Shown in pieces: positions 19,954 to 27,877 of a DNA stretch of 64,000 bases. The first letter of the stretch is position 1; each line of letters begins with the position of its first letter. The position numbers were made by a program, and so were the translations under genes. Origin of the DNA: Corynebacterium sp. p3-SID1056. GTDB taxonomy: Bacteria > Actinomycetota > Actinomycetes > Mycobacteriales > Mycobacteriaceae. Under the pieces are notes generated by a model. It was given only the letters and a program-made list of their open reading frames with translations, searched no databases and was not told where the DNA came from. The stretch is taken from positions 310,001 through 374,000 of the forward strand of contig NZ_JALXXL010000001.1 in the NCBI RefSeq assembly GCF_025152525.1. The letters run 5' to 3'.

Positions 19954-20430
19954 TTATGCCCGGATGCCTAGGTCGAAATCGTCGACACCAGAGAGGCTGC
20001 GCGGGTCAAGGCGTGTGGTGATGCCGATCCGATTCCAGGCGTTGATCGCCACGATCGCCATGAGCAGGTTTCTCGCGCCCTTCTCGCCGTGCAGGCGCTC
20101 AACTCGGTCCCAGAGCTCGTCCGGCACGGACTCCTCCCCGTGGATCCGGGTCACGGCGTCGGTGAGCTCGAGGGCTGCGCACTCTTCGTCGGAGAACTGC
20201 TCCTTGTAGTCGGTCCAGTGCTCCGTGCTACTGATCTTTTCTTCGCTCCAGCCGTCTTTCTTCGCGTCGCGCCGGTGCATAGCCAGGCAGTACACGCACT
20301 GGTTGAGCGCGGAAGCCCGCAGCTGCACCAGGTGCGAATAGCGTTTGTCCACGCGTGCTCGGACGTACGTTTCCAGCCCGAGCATGGGCGCGTAGGCGAC
20401 TTTCGGTATGGGTTTTCTCGTTGCGGACAT
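19954..20430 (-). CDS. Carboxymuconolactone decarboxylase family protein (AhpD-like)
   Basis: 158 aa, all helical by composition, with the AhpD-type redox motif CVYCLAMH (Cys-x-x-Cys-x-x-x-His). Such proteins act as alkylhydroperoxidase or disulfide reductase partners, but members of this family often have unknown substrates. No signal peptide. It converges with glnA across a shared terminator and stands alone. Confidence 0.85.
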   Translation of the reverse strand: MSATRKPIPKVAYAPMLGLETYVRARVDKRYSHLVQLRASALNQCVYCLAMHRRDAKKDGWSEEKISSTEHWTDYKEQFSDEECAALELTDAVTRIHGEESVPDELWDRVERLHGEKGARNLLMAIVAINAWNRIGITTRLDPRSLSGVDDFDLGIRA

Positions 20431-20500
20431 ATGACAATGCTACGCGGCCCGGCCCAAAGTGGCCCGGGCCGCAAGCACATCGTTTCTAGTGCGTCGTGCT

Positions 20501-21115
20501 TTAGCCTTCCTGCGGCTCGATGGTGGTGGCCTTCGCCTCCACGAACTCGATGCCGTGACCCTGACTGCCCAGCGCGATGGTGTCGCGGTCGAGCATGTAG
20601 ACGGCCGGGTTGGCCTGCAGGATCGTCTTCAGGTCCTTGGCATCGGCCTCCGCCTCGGGGTCGCACAGCGCCAGGGTCTCGGCCAGCTCTCCGACGTGCA
20701 GGTTGCCGCGCTCATCGAAGCGGTAGTCCGCGTTGCCGGCGTTGCAGCCGTCATCGTAGGACAAGGTGCCGTCGGGGTTAAACTCAATGGTCACGTTCTC
20801 GTTCGCCTTCGCCTGCAGCGGGCGCTCGACGGCTGGGCCGCGCAGGTGCTCGGGTGCCGGCTGCGCGTGCTCGGGCAGGGCCGTGATGAGGTTGCCCTGC
20901 TCGGTCGGTGCCCCTGGCTTCTGGGCGCTGGAGCCCGGCAGCTGCGGTGCGCCGCCGATAAGGATGGAGCTCAGGCCGACCGCGGCTTCGACGATCGCGG
21001 GGTCTGAAGACAGGCCCTGCGGCAGCTCCTGCGCGCCTGCGGTGCCTGCGGCGCCACCCATCAGGGCGACGGCTGCGGTTGCGGTGGACAGTTTCTTCAT
21101 GATCTTGGAAACCAT
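20501..21115 (-). CDS. Secreted META-domain protein 1
   Basis: 204 aa from the ATG at 21115 (MVSKIMKKLS). That start gives the same MVS beginning as the paralogue at 22016-22588. A signal peptide covers about residues 1-29 (TATAAVALMGGAAGTAGAQ). The C-terminal half, from about residue 105, resembles a META/HslJ domain: DGTLSYDDGCNAGNADY, LHVGELAETLALC and IALGSQG. META proteins are envelope proteins of unclear function, with HslJ linked to novobiocin resistance. Two Cys in the domain may form a disulfide. The paralogue lies 0.9 kb away on the other side of a divergent regulator/membrane-protein pair. Confidence 0.72.
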   Translation of the reverse strand: MVSKIMKKLSTATAAVALMGGAAGTAGAQELPQGLSSDPAIVEAAVGLSSILIGGAPQLPGSSAQKPGAPTEQGNLITALPEHAQPAPEHLRGPAVERPLQAKANENVTIEFNPDGTLSYDDGCNAGNADYRFDERGNLHVGELAETLALCDPEAEADAKDLKTILQANPAVYMLDRDTIALGSQGHGIEFVEAKATTIEPQEG

Positions 21116-21248
21116 GCTCCTCAACCTACCGAGCAGTTTCAGCAAATCAACCACCTTGAGGGAACTAGAACGGTATCTCCAGGGCGCTCCTAAAAGCAGC
21201 CACGGAAGCTGAAAGTCGCATAAAAAGTAGCGCGAACAGTTGACACAT

Positions 21249-21266
21249 TGTTGTGTTTATACAACA
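21249..21266. promoter_or_regulatory. Inverted repeat, likely operator of the HTH gene
   Basis: TGTTGT-N6-ACAACA just before the XRE gene, overlapping a TATACA -10-like hexamer (21258-21263). TTGACA is at 21240-21245, but the 12-bp spacing to TATACA is too short for a standard promoter. A dyad over the promoter of a small HTH gene fits autoregulation. Confidence 0.5.
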
Positions 21267-21275
21267 CTTTGAACC

Positions 21276-21536
21276 ATGCCCCCAAAGAAAAAACCAGTGG
21301 ATCCGATCTACAACCGGGTCCGCGTGCTGCGCACCGAAAGGGACATGTCGCGCGCGCAGCTCGCGGACGCGGTCGGGGTCAATCCGCAATCCATCGGTGC
21401 GCTCGAGCGCGGCGACCACTACCCCAGCCTGGACCTCGCTTTCAAAATCTGCGACGTCTTCTCCCTGCCAGTGGAAGCCGTGTTCTCGCGAACCGAGTTC
21501 ACACCAATGTCGACCGAAATCTACCGAACACGCTGA
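21276..21536 (+). CDS. Small XRE-family HTH transcriptional regulator
   Basis: 86 aa, almost entirely a single helix-turn-helix domain: NRVRVLRTERDMSRAQLADA then GVNPQSIGALERG and YPSLDLAFKICDVFSLPVEAVF. This compact type is usually paired with a membrane protein, as here (next gene 11 bp after the stop). No good ribosome site precedes the ATG. The dyad TGTTGT-N6-ACAACA lies at its promoter. Probably controls itself and its partner. Confidence 0.85.
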   Translation: MPPKKKPVDPIYNRVRVLRTERDMSRAQLADAVGVNPQSIGALERGDHYPSLDLAFKICDVFSLPVEAVFSRTEFTPMSTEIYRTR

Positions 21537-21547
21537 GAGGACAACCG

Positions 21548-22015
21548 ATGACACCGAAGATGAAACACGTGGGCGTCGTGAAGCGAAATCGGCTCATTCT
21601 CACCACAGATATCGGGCTTGCGCTCACGCTGCTTGCCGCCGTACTCCAATTCTTCAACAGCGGCCTGTCCACGGCACTGTGGATCGGCGGCGGGCTCATC
21701 GCCGCAGTCGGGCTTGTGTGGCTGCGCGCATCCATCGGCGGGGCCGACCTGCCGGGCGTCGAGCTCGACGAATACGAAACGCAGCGGCACGTGGAAGCCC
21801 GCGACGACGGGCTGCGCTGGTCGATCATGCTTTCCGCAGCCATGTTCGTCGTCGCGGGCTTCGTCGCGCTTGCGGCGCGGTTTTCGCCGGAGGTGTCGAG
21901 CATCGACGTCGCGCTGTTCTTCGCCAAGCTGGCCTACTGCCAGATGGTTTGGATCCCGTTCGCGGTGGCGCGCTCGCTGGCAGGCAAAATTAACCGCGAC
22001 GAGCTCATCGCCTAG
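21548..22015 (+). CDS. Membrane protein paired with HTH regulator
   Basis: 155 aa from the ATG at 21548, with GAGAGG 7 nt upstream. Four hydrophobic segments at about 17-36, 38-55, 90-112 and 120-140. The start region is basic (TPKMKHVGVVKRNR). Family not recognised. HTH-plus-small-membrane-protein pairs of this type are common in Firmicutes and Actinobacteria and may respond to envelope or antimicrobial stress, but that role is inference. It converges on the second META gene with adjacent stops (22015/22016). Confidence 0.75.
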   Translation: MTPKMKHVGVVKRNRLILTTDIGLALTLLAAVLQFFNSGLSTALWIGGGLIAAVGLVWLRASIGGADLPGVELDEYETQRHVEARDDGLRWSIMLSAAMFVVAGFVALAARFSPEVSSIDVALFFAKLAYCQMVWIPFAVARSLAGKINRDELIA

Positions 22016-22588
22016 CTACTGCGCGTCAAACTCGACTGCCTTGCCCTGGCTGCCCAGCGCGATGCTGCCGTCCAGCTCGTAGACGGCCGGGTGAGACCGC
22101 AAGACCGACTTCAAGGCTGCGGCGTTGTCCATCGTCGTGGAATCGCACATGACGCGCGTCTCGGAAAGATCGGTGACGTGCAGGGACCCGGCGTCGTCGA
22201 TGGAGTACAGGCCGTTTCCGGAGTTGCAGCCGTCGTCGTAGGTAAGCGTGCCGTCGGCGCGCAGCTCAAGCGTCATGGCCTTGCTCTGCTTCGCCTGCCA
22301 CAGGCCCACGACGGCATCCTTCGCCTCAGCGGCCGGCAACGGCTGCGCCCCATCCGGCAGGCCGACCACCACGTGGGACTGGTTCGTACGCTGCTTTGCC
22401 GCGTCCGCGCTCGCGCCGCCGAGCACGGTGGAGTTGAGCTGACCCACGCGGTCGACGTCCACATACTGCGCCAGGTCAGCGGTGGAGGAAAGCCCCTGCG
22501 CGCTGGCCAGGCCGGCACCGAGGCCGCCCGCAGTAAGGGCGACAAGCGCGGTGACAGTGGTCATTTTCCTTGCAATGTGTGAAACCAT
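22016..22588 (-). CDS. Secreted META-domain protein 2
   Basis: 190 aa from the ATG at 22588 (MVSHIARKMTTV), aligned with the start of paralogue 1. Signal peptide about residues 1-31 (TALVALTAGGLGAGLASAQ). The C-terminal domain repeats the paralogue's motifs: DGTLTYDDGCNSGNGLY, LHVTDLSETRVMC, HPAVYELDGSIALGSQG. The middle linker differs. Both are presumably exported. The two genes are parallel and would be neighbours if the HTH/membrane pair between them were removed. Confidence 0.72.
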   Translation of the reverse strand: MVSHIARKMTTVTALVALTAGGLGAGLASAQGLSSTADLAQYVDVDRVGQLNSTVLGGASADAAKQRTNQSHVVVGLPDGAQPLPAAEAKDAVVGLWQAKQSKAMTLELRADGTLTYDDGCNSGNGLYSIDDAGSLHVTDLSETRVMCDSTTMDNAAALKSVLRSHPAVYELDGSIALGSQGKAVEFDAQ

Positions 22589-22716
22589 ACGGCCCAACCT
22601 AGTGAGTGCCCGCGCGGATTCAAGCCGTCTCATCGAACATTTATGTAGCCCCAAGCGCGCACGCACTTTTGCTAGCTTTGATGAGAAAGCAACCTTGGAC
22701 CAAAGGAGCGCAGCTC

Positions 22717-23034
22717 ATGCCGTTTCGTTTCCGCCGTAGCAAGAAAGTCGGCCCGTTCCGATTCACCCTGTCGGGCTCGGGCCTGTCGGCCTCCGTCGGC
22801 TCGGGGCCGTTTCGCTACACGTTTAACTCCAACGGCGGCCGCACCCGCACCATGCGCACCGGCATCCCCGGCCTGCGCTACGAGGAGCGCGACACCCCGA
22901 ACCAGGTGCGCAAGAAGAAGGCCGCACGCAAAGCGCGCAAGCTGGAAGGCAACCGGCCCCAGCAGCTCGATCAGGGCAGCAACGCACAGTCCGAGTTCGA
23001 CGAAATTGCCAAGCACTACCGCAAGGACTACTAA
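22717..23034 (+). CDS. DUF4236 domain-containing protein
   Basis: 105 aa with AAAGGAG 8 nt before the ATG. The first half matches the DUF4236 pattern: FRFRRSKKVGPFRFTLSGSG, then LSASVGSGPFRYTFNSNGGRT. It is rich in Phe, Arg, Gly and Ser and beta-like. The second half is lysine/arginine rich and ends in a short acidic helix. Function of DUF4236 is unknown. Stands alone between two oppositely placed units. Confidence 0.8.
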   Translation: MPFRFRRSKKVGPFRFTLSGSGLSASVGSGPFRYTFNSNGGRTRTMRTGIPGLRYEERDTPNQVRKKKAARKARKLEGNRPQQLDQGSNAQSEFDEIAKHYRKDY

Positions 23035-23115
23035 CCCAAAACAGGCCGCTCACCAGGCATGTTAGCCAGGCCTGCCTTGCTTGTGTCCGCGTCACCTACA
23101 GGCGACAATGGGACT

Positions 23116-23682
23116 ATGACCACCACTACCGCTCCCCGCCCGAGCACAGAGCCGAGCAGTAATCCGAGCAGTAATCCGAGCACTGAACCGAACACAGGCG
23201 AGCGCTTGAACCGGCTGCGCGCCGCAGTCCTCGGCGCGAACGACGGCATCGTCTCTACCGCCGCCGTCCTCGTCGGCGTCGCCGGCGCGACGAGCGATTC
23301 CCGCACGATCGCCATGTCCGGCATGGCCGCGGTCGTCGGCGGGGCGGTATCGATGGCGCTCGGCGAGTACGTGTCCGTCTCATCACAGCGCGACTCGGAG
23401 CGCGTGATGGGCGAGACCGAGCTGGTGAACCCGTATTCGGCGGCCATCGCGTCCTTCATCTCTTTCGTGCTCGGCGCGGCACTCCCCTTCGCCGCCGCCG
23501 TGCTCGCACCAGTCTGGACGATCTTCGCAGTCACGCTCGTCGCGCTCGTGCTGACCGGCACGCTCTCCGCGAAGCTCGTCAGCGCCCCGCTCGCCCCCGC
23601 GATCGGCCGCATCGTCGGCGGCGGGATGCTCGCGCTCGCCGTCACTTTCGCGGCCGGGTGGATATTTGGGGCGACGGTATAG
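23116..23682 (+). CDS. VIT family membrane transporter (VIT1/CCC1-like)
   Basis: 188 aa. The N-terminal 30 residues are a low-complexity Thr/Ser/Pro/Asn tail with a 12-bp DNA repeat (NPSS units). The VIT core follows: LRAAVLGANDGIVSTAAVLV with the conserved Asp, MGGAVSMALGEYVSVSSQRD, and three C-terminal membrane helices. Vacuolar-iron-transporter relatives move Fe2+ or Mn2+; bacterial members are probably metal exporters. The protein is short because the cytoplasmic metal-binding loop between helices 2 and 3 is reduced. GACAAT (23104-23109) is 6 nt before the ATG, suggesting leaderless initiation. Confidence 0.85.
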   Translation: MTTTTAPRPSTEPSSNPSSNPSTEPNTGERLNRLRAAVLGANDGIVSTAAVLVGVAGATSDSRTIAMSGMAAVVGGAVSMALGEYVSVSSQRDSERVMGETELVNPYSAAIASFISFVLGAALPFAAAVLAPVWTIFAVTLVALVLTGTLSAKLVSAPLAPAIGRIVGGGMLALAVTFAAGWIFGATV

Positions 23683-23727
23683 GGGGTCGACGCGACGTCG
23701 TAAAGCAAAAAGATTACCATTGCCCGG

Positions 23728-24645
23728 GTGACTGAAAAATTCCGCGAACTCCCACCGCCGGGCCCCGCGTGGGGCGGCAGCCTCATGGGCACCTCGATTG
23801 TTGCGCGCATGCTCGTCGAGGAGGACATGTTCACCGCAGCCGGCATCTTCGCCGTCATCGGCTGCGGTATCCTCGTCGTGCTCACTTTCGGGTTTGCGCG
23901 CTACCGGCAGCCGAGCTTCGCCCGCACGACGATGGCCGAGTGGTCCATGTACTTTATCGGCATCCTCGCGCTCGGCGCGGCGCTGTCGGGTCTGACCGGC
24001 GTGGGCGTCTACCGCCTCATCGGCTTCTGGATCGGCGGCCCCGTCACCGTGCTCACGTGGGCGATTCAGCTCACGCGCTTCGACGGCGAGCCGCGCTTTA
24101 CCTGGGGCCTGCCGCTCGTCGGGCCGATGATTTCGGCGTCGGTCGCCGGCTGGCTCGCCCGCGACTACGGGCAGGTGTACCACGTGATGGGCACCGCCCT
24201 GTTTTTCATGTCGCTGCTCACCGCCGTGCCGCTGTTTGCGCGGGTGTACTGGGCCGCCTGGCACGGCCGCGTCGACTTCGGCGGGGCGAAATCCGCCACC
24301 GCCTGGGTGCCGCTCGGTGTGGTCGGCCAATCCACCACCGCGATGCAAATCCTCTTCCCCGGCAAAGTCTCCATCTACTACGGCATGGTCGCGCTCTTCA
24401 TCGCGATCCCGCTCGCCTGCTACGCCATGGCTATCTTCTACCCCAACGTCGTGCGCTGGGTCGACTATTCGCCGGCGTGGTGGTCGTGCACCTTCCCGCC
24501 CGGCACCGTGAGCATGGGCGGCCACCAGGTTGCGCTCGTTGCAGGTGCCGAGTGGCTCGACGCGATCGCGCTGACCATCCCTGTACTGCTGCTCGCCCAC
24601 TGGTTGCTGTGCTCGGCACGCTTTGTCAGCTGGTGCGCACGCTGA
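23728..24645 (+). CDS. TDT/SLAC1-family transporter (TehA-like)
   Basis: 305 aa with about ten hydrophobic segments. The N-terminal PGPAWGGSLMGTSIVARML and later FTWGLPLVGPMISASV and ARVYWAAWHGR fit the tellurite-resistance/dicarboxylate (TDT), SLAC1-like channel family. Substrate could be an anion, a C4-dicarboxylate or a tellurite-related solute; not determinable here. GTG start with TACCAT (23715-23720) 7 nt before it, another leaderless-type start. Its 3' end overlaps the convergent panE-like gene by 20 bp. Confidence 0.75.
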   Translation: MTEKFRELPPPGPAWGGSLMGTSIVARMLVEEDMFTAAGIFAVIGCGILVVLTFGFARYRQPSFARTTMAEWSMYFIGILALGAALSGLTGVGVYRLIGFWIGGPVTVLTWAIQLTRFDGEPRFTWGLPLVGPMISASVAGWLARDYGQVYHVMGTALFFMSLLTAVPLFARVYWAAWHGRVDFGGAKSATAWVPLGVVGQSTTAMQILFPGKVSIYYGMVALFIAIPLACYAMAIFYPNVVRWVDYSPAWWSCTFPPGTVSMGGHQVALVAGAEWLDAIALTIPVLLLAHWLLCSARFVSWCAR

Positions 24646-25555
24646 GCACGGCCTCGGTGTAGTCGAGCAGCGGCGTCGCCACGCCCGCGCTCGCGGCTTT
24701 CCTGCGGATCGCGCCCACCTGCGCGTCCAGCTCGCTTTCCAGCCCGGCGGCGATGTCGCGGTGCATTGAACTAGTCGCGCCCGCGTACTGCCGGTCGGCG
24801 AACGCGAGCGTCTGCTCCACCACGTCCGCGGGCAGTGCTACCCCGTTGGCGCGGGCGGCGGCCTCGACTTCTTTCATGAGTGCGCGGAGTTGGGGACGCA
24901 GGGCGTCGCGAAGCACACCCATCGGCGCATTCGCGACCGCGCCGAGCGCACCGGTGGTGCTGACAAACATCGCCTTCGCCCACACATCCACGAGGATCTC
25001 CTCCGGAGTGAGGTACTCGCCGCCGATGCCCGCCTCATCGAGGGCGGCGCGAAACGCCAGGGCCACTTCGCTTCTCGACGCCCCCTCCACACGCCCAAAG
25101 TTCAACGTCAGCGGCCCCGGGTTGAGATGAATCTCCGCAGGGCCGACGCGGGTGGCGTAGCAGCGCACCACGCCGGCGAAGACGCGGTCGGGGCCGAAAA
25201 GCTCGGCGGCGGTGTCGTGGACTTCGACCGAGTTTTGTGTGGTGACGATCGGCACGCCGGTGAGTTGCTGCGCGTCTTTCAGGTCCGCAAACGTGGGGTT
25301 GTCCGGCAGCGCCTTGGTGGCCACGAGCACAATATCGGCGCCGCCGAGCAGGTCGGCGGCTTTGCCTGCACGGTCCGCGGCGTGCACCCGGATTGTGCGC
25401 GCGGGTTGCTCGCCGTTTTTGAGCAGCAGACCGCGCTCGCGCAACGCCTTGAGCGTTTTCCCACGGGCGACAAACGACACCTCGTGTCCAGCTTCTGCAA
25501 GCGCACCGCCGAAGTACCCGCCGATCGCGCCCGCGCCAATGCACAGCACCTTCAT
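24626..25555 (-). CDS. 2-dehydropantoate 2-reductase family protein (PanE/ApbA-like)
   Basis: 309 aa. The N-terminal Rossmann fold begins VLCIGAGAIGGYFGGALA. The conserved Lys is in the VATKALPDN region, followed by TTQNSVEV. The C-terminal helical domain ends around DAQVGAIRRKA. PanE makes pantoate with NADPH in pantothenate synthesis. Corynebacteria can use IlvC for this step and often carry several PanE-like ketoacid reductases, so the exact substrate is uncertain. Stand-alone gene, 3' end overlapping the TDT transporter gene. Confidence 0.82.
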   Translation of the reverse strand: MKVLCIGAGAIGGYFGGALAEAGHEVSFVARGKTLKALRERGLLLKNGEQPARTIRVHAADRAGKAADLLGGADIVLVATKALPDNPTFADLKDAQQLTGVPIVTTQNSVEVHDTAAELFGPDRVFAGVVRCYATRVGPAEIHLNPGPLTLNFGRVEGASRSEVALAFRAALDEAGIGGEYLTPEEILVDVWAKAMFVSTTGALGAVANAPMGVLRDALRPQLRALMKEVEAAARANGVALPADVVEQTLAFADRQYAGATSSMHRDIAAGLESELDAQVGAIRRKAASAGVATPLLDYTEAVLSVRTS

Positions 25556-25601
25556 GGGGCTTAAGTGTATCCCCGCCGGTGCTGTCTTTCTCTGTTTTTG
25601 C

Positions 25602-26702
25602 TTACCCGGGTCTGCCTTGCGCGGGTCCGCCGATGAGTGTGTCGGTGTCGGTGTAGTCGCGGCCGGTGAATATCGGTGTGGTGTATTTGGGGCCGATCCA
25701 GGCGATGCGGCCGTTGATGCGTGTCATCCGACCGCGGTCGGGTTGGCCGTTGACGGCGTTGTGGTGTGGGCACAGCCAGCACATATTCGCCGGGTGGGTT
25801 GCGCCACCGTGGGCGTAGTCGGTCAGGTGGTGCGCCTGGCACTTCGAGATGGGTGTGGTGCAGTCCGGCCAGCAACACGTCGGCGAGTCCGCTTCCAGGG
25901 CCAGGCGTTGCACGGGTGAGGCAAGGCGTGCCCGGTGGGTGTTAATCGGGCCGAGGTGCGGTGCGGCCAGGGTGATATACCCGTCGGGCAGGATATGCCG
26001 GCGCAGGATTTGGCTGGTGGTCATCCTCACCCCGGTATTGGTCACCACTACTGGTTCTTGGTCGGGTGAATCGTCGGTGCCGGAAAGGACATGGTCGATG
26101 TCCTTGTCGGTGATAATGGCGTGGATTGCCACGGGTGCTTGGACGATGTGGCGGTTGTTGACCAGCCAGTCAATCGGGTCAATTGGTTGTCCGTTGTCGC
26201 CGGGGGTCTCGAATGTGGTGACCAGATCTTGGAGGTCGTTGGTGGGGCCGGTGAGCCGGATGATGAATTTGTCGTGTGTTTCGCTGCGTTGGATGCGTAC
26301 CCCGTCTTGTGGCACGCGCGGTGGCAGGTAGGTTTTGCGCAGCCGGGCGGCGCGTTTGCTGATGGTGGTGGTGTCGCCTGCGGTGGCGCACAGTTGCGCG
26401 GTGTATTCCCAGCGTTTGGTGGGGTTGGTGATGCGCCTGGCGGTGCGCTCGATCAGCTCCAAGGTTTCGATGCAGTGCCGGTTGGCTTCTGCCGCACTGC
26501 GTGCCTCTGCTTGGGCGCGTGAGTGGCTGGTGGGCCGGAAGAATCGGCGTGCGAGGTGTACGAGTGTCTCGGCGTAGTCGTCGGCTGCGCCCATGCTCAC
26601 CAACGCGGCCGCATCGAGGCCTGTCTCGTAGACAAGCCGGAGTGCGGCGATTCCCCCTGCTTTGAAGGCCAGAAAAGCCCGAAGTTCATGTTGTTCCCCC
26701 AT
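25602..26702 (-). CDS. DUF222 / HNH endonuclease-domain protein (13E12-type)
   Basis: 366 aa from MGEQHELRAF at 26702; an ATG at 26729 is also open. The N-terminal two thirds is the helical DUF222 region. The C-terminal HNH domain contains CCWPDCTTPISKCQAHHLTD, GGATHPANMCWLCPHHNAV and a zinc knuckle from the two Cys pairs. This family is multicopy in corynebacteria and mycobacteria (the 13E12 repeat family) and is presumed to be a mobile or defence-related nuclease, without clear experimental role. The 3' half has long runs of GGTG/GTGG in its DNA, unlike its neighbours. No terminal repeats of an element were seen. Confidence 0.85.
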   Translation of the reverse strand: MGEQHELRAFLAFKAGGIAALRLVYETGLDAAALVSMGAADDYAETLVHLARRFFRPTSHSRAQAEARSAAEANRHCIETLELIERTARRITNPTKRWEYTAQLCATAGDTTTISKRAARLRKTYLPPRVPQDGVRIQRSETHDKFIIRLTGPTNDLQDLVTTFETPGDNGQPIDPIDWLVNNRHIVQAPVAIHAIITDKDIDHVLSGTDDSPDQEPVVVTNTGVRMTTSQILRRHILPDGYITLAAPHLGPINTHRARLASPVQRLALEADSPTCCWPDCTTPISKCQAHHLTDYAHGGATHPANMCWLCPHHNAVNGQPDRGRMTRINGRIAWIGPKYTTPIFTGRDYTDTDTLIGGPAQGRPG

Positions 26703-26713
26703 AGGCCCACAAC

Positions 26714-27298
26714 CTAGCGCAGGCCACAAACCCCCGCAACCGCTAGGTTCAAATCGACCTCAATCCCGCCGACTCGGCCGCGCGAGGTGAACTGCCACAG
26801 CTGCGGGCGCGGCATGCCTAGCGGAGATGGCCACGCACCCAGCTGCGCGGGGTCGGTCACCGTGTTGTCACCCCACTGCGCGAGCCACAGCGCCCCGAAC
26901 TCGGCCGGGCTGGCCAGGCGCATGTGGCGGCGCCAGTAGCGCGTGGTCGTGTAGACGCCGGCCACAGGGACGCCGGCGGCGCGGAAGGTGGAGTGGGCGG
27001 TGCGGACGTCGGCAAGCGAAAGCCCCGCGGGAGACTCCACATCGAGCCACATCGGCAAACGGTGCGACCCGAGAACGGCGAGGGCGGCGTCGACCTGCTC
27101 GGCGATCGTGGTGCCCTCGGCGGGGCTGCGAAGGAAGTGGTAGGTGGCAAGCGCGCAGCCGGCTGCCGAAGCATCAGCGAGCAGCTGCGCAAAGCACGGG
27201 TCCTGGTAGGTGCCGTCGGTGGTGCGCAGGATCGCGAAGTCGAAGCCGGAAAAGTCGAGCCCGGCCTGGTACTCGGAGCAATCGACGCCGAGCCTCAC
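26714..27298 (-). CDS. Glycoside hydrolase family 25-like protein
   Basis: 194 aa beginning RLGVDCSEYQAGLDFSGFDF, the D-x-S-x-Y-Q start of GH25 muramidases. FAILRTTDGTYQDPCF, TYHFLRSP, the D-x-E strand MWLDVES and a W-x-Y/Q-F end (LWQFTSRG) follow. The fold covers the whole chain. No signal peptide or wall-binding domain is visible, which is odd for a cell-wall hydrolase, so the protein may be cytoplasmic, or released by lysis or a non-classical route. Its GTG/ATG start region overlaps the Nudix gene stop by 4 bp, so they are coupled. Confidence 0.75.
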   Translation of the reverse strand: MRLGVDCSEYQAGLDFSGFDFAILRTTDGTYQDPCFAQLLADASAAGCALATYHFLRSPAEGTTIAEQVDAALAVLGSHRLPMWLDVESPAGLSLADVRTAHSTFRAAGVPVAGVYTTTRYWRRHMRLASPAEFGALWLAQWGDNTVTDPAQLGAWPSPLGMPRPQLWQFTSRGRVGGIEVDLNLAVAGVCGLR

Positions 27299-27819
27299 CG
27301 CTTGGAAAGGCCCATCCGCGGGTGAAACGACGCCGGATGCCTGCGCTGCGCCGCCGCATCAGCGATGACCAGCCGCCACTTCGGGTCGGTGACCGGCATA
27401 CGCGAGATGGGGAACCAACCGACCTCGACCGACTCGTCGTCGCCGACCACCGGTTCCGCGGCCGGGTCGACCGGATCCAAGCGCAGCTGCACCGACATGT
27501 AGCTGGCCTTGTCGCCGTTCGCGTGCACGACCGGGCCGTGCGAGCCGGCACCCAAAATCGCTGCGGGCGTGGTTTCGATGCCGGTCTCCTCGCGCACCTC
27601 GCGCACCGCCGCGTCGTGCGGCTGCTCGCCGGGGTCAGCGATCCCCGTGATCGGGGTCCACTTGCCGTTGTCCGCGCGCCGCACGAGCAGCACGTCGGGG
27701 ACGGCCCAGGCGGACTGGTCAGCGGAGTCGCGCAGGACGATCGCGGCCACCGCCGGGATCCAGAGCGGGTCGTGGCCGATCTTTTTGCGGATCTCCACGA
27801 TAAATTCCGGAATTGGCAC
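27295..27819 (-). CDS. Nudix hydrolase
   Basis: 174 aa from a GTG at 27819 (MPIPEFIVEIRKKIG), preceded by AAAGGA at 7 nt. A longer ORF start lacks a ribosome site. The Nudix box GX5EX7REVREETGI is intact (GIADPGEQPHDAAVREVREE). Family members cleave nucleoside diphosphates linked to another group. The N-terminal PLWIPAVAAIVLRD and later VEVGWFPISRM resemble corynebacterial MutT-like proteins. Specific substrate unknown. Cotranscribed with the GH25-like gene. Confidence 0.88.
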   Translation of the reverse strand: MPIPEFIVEIRKKIGHDPLWIPAVAAIVLRDSADQSAWAVPDVLLVRRADNGKWTPITGIADPGEQPHDAAVREVREETGIETTPAAILGAGSHGPVVHANGDKASYMSVQLRLDPVDPAAEPVVGDDESVEVGWFPISRMPVTDPKWRLVIADAAAQRRHPASFHPRMGLSKR

Positions 27820-27877
27820 GGTGAAATCCTTTCGCGTCTGTGTGGCTTTGAGTCTACGTCGACTAGAATAAGCGGCG

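Noticed and set aside
21240-21263. TTGACA and TATACA as a standard promoter
   Set aside because: The spacer is only 12 bp; the inverted repeat over this site is the better supported feature.
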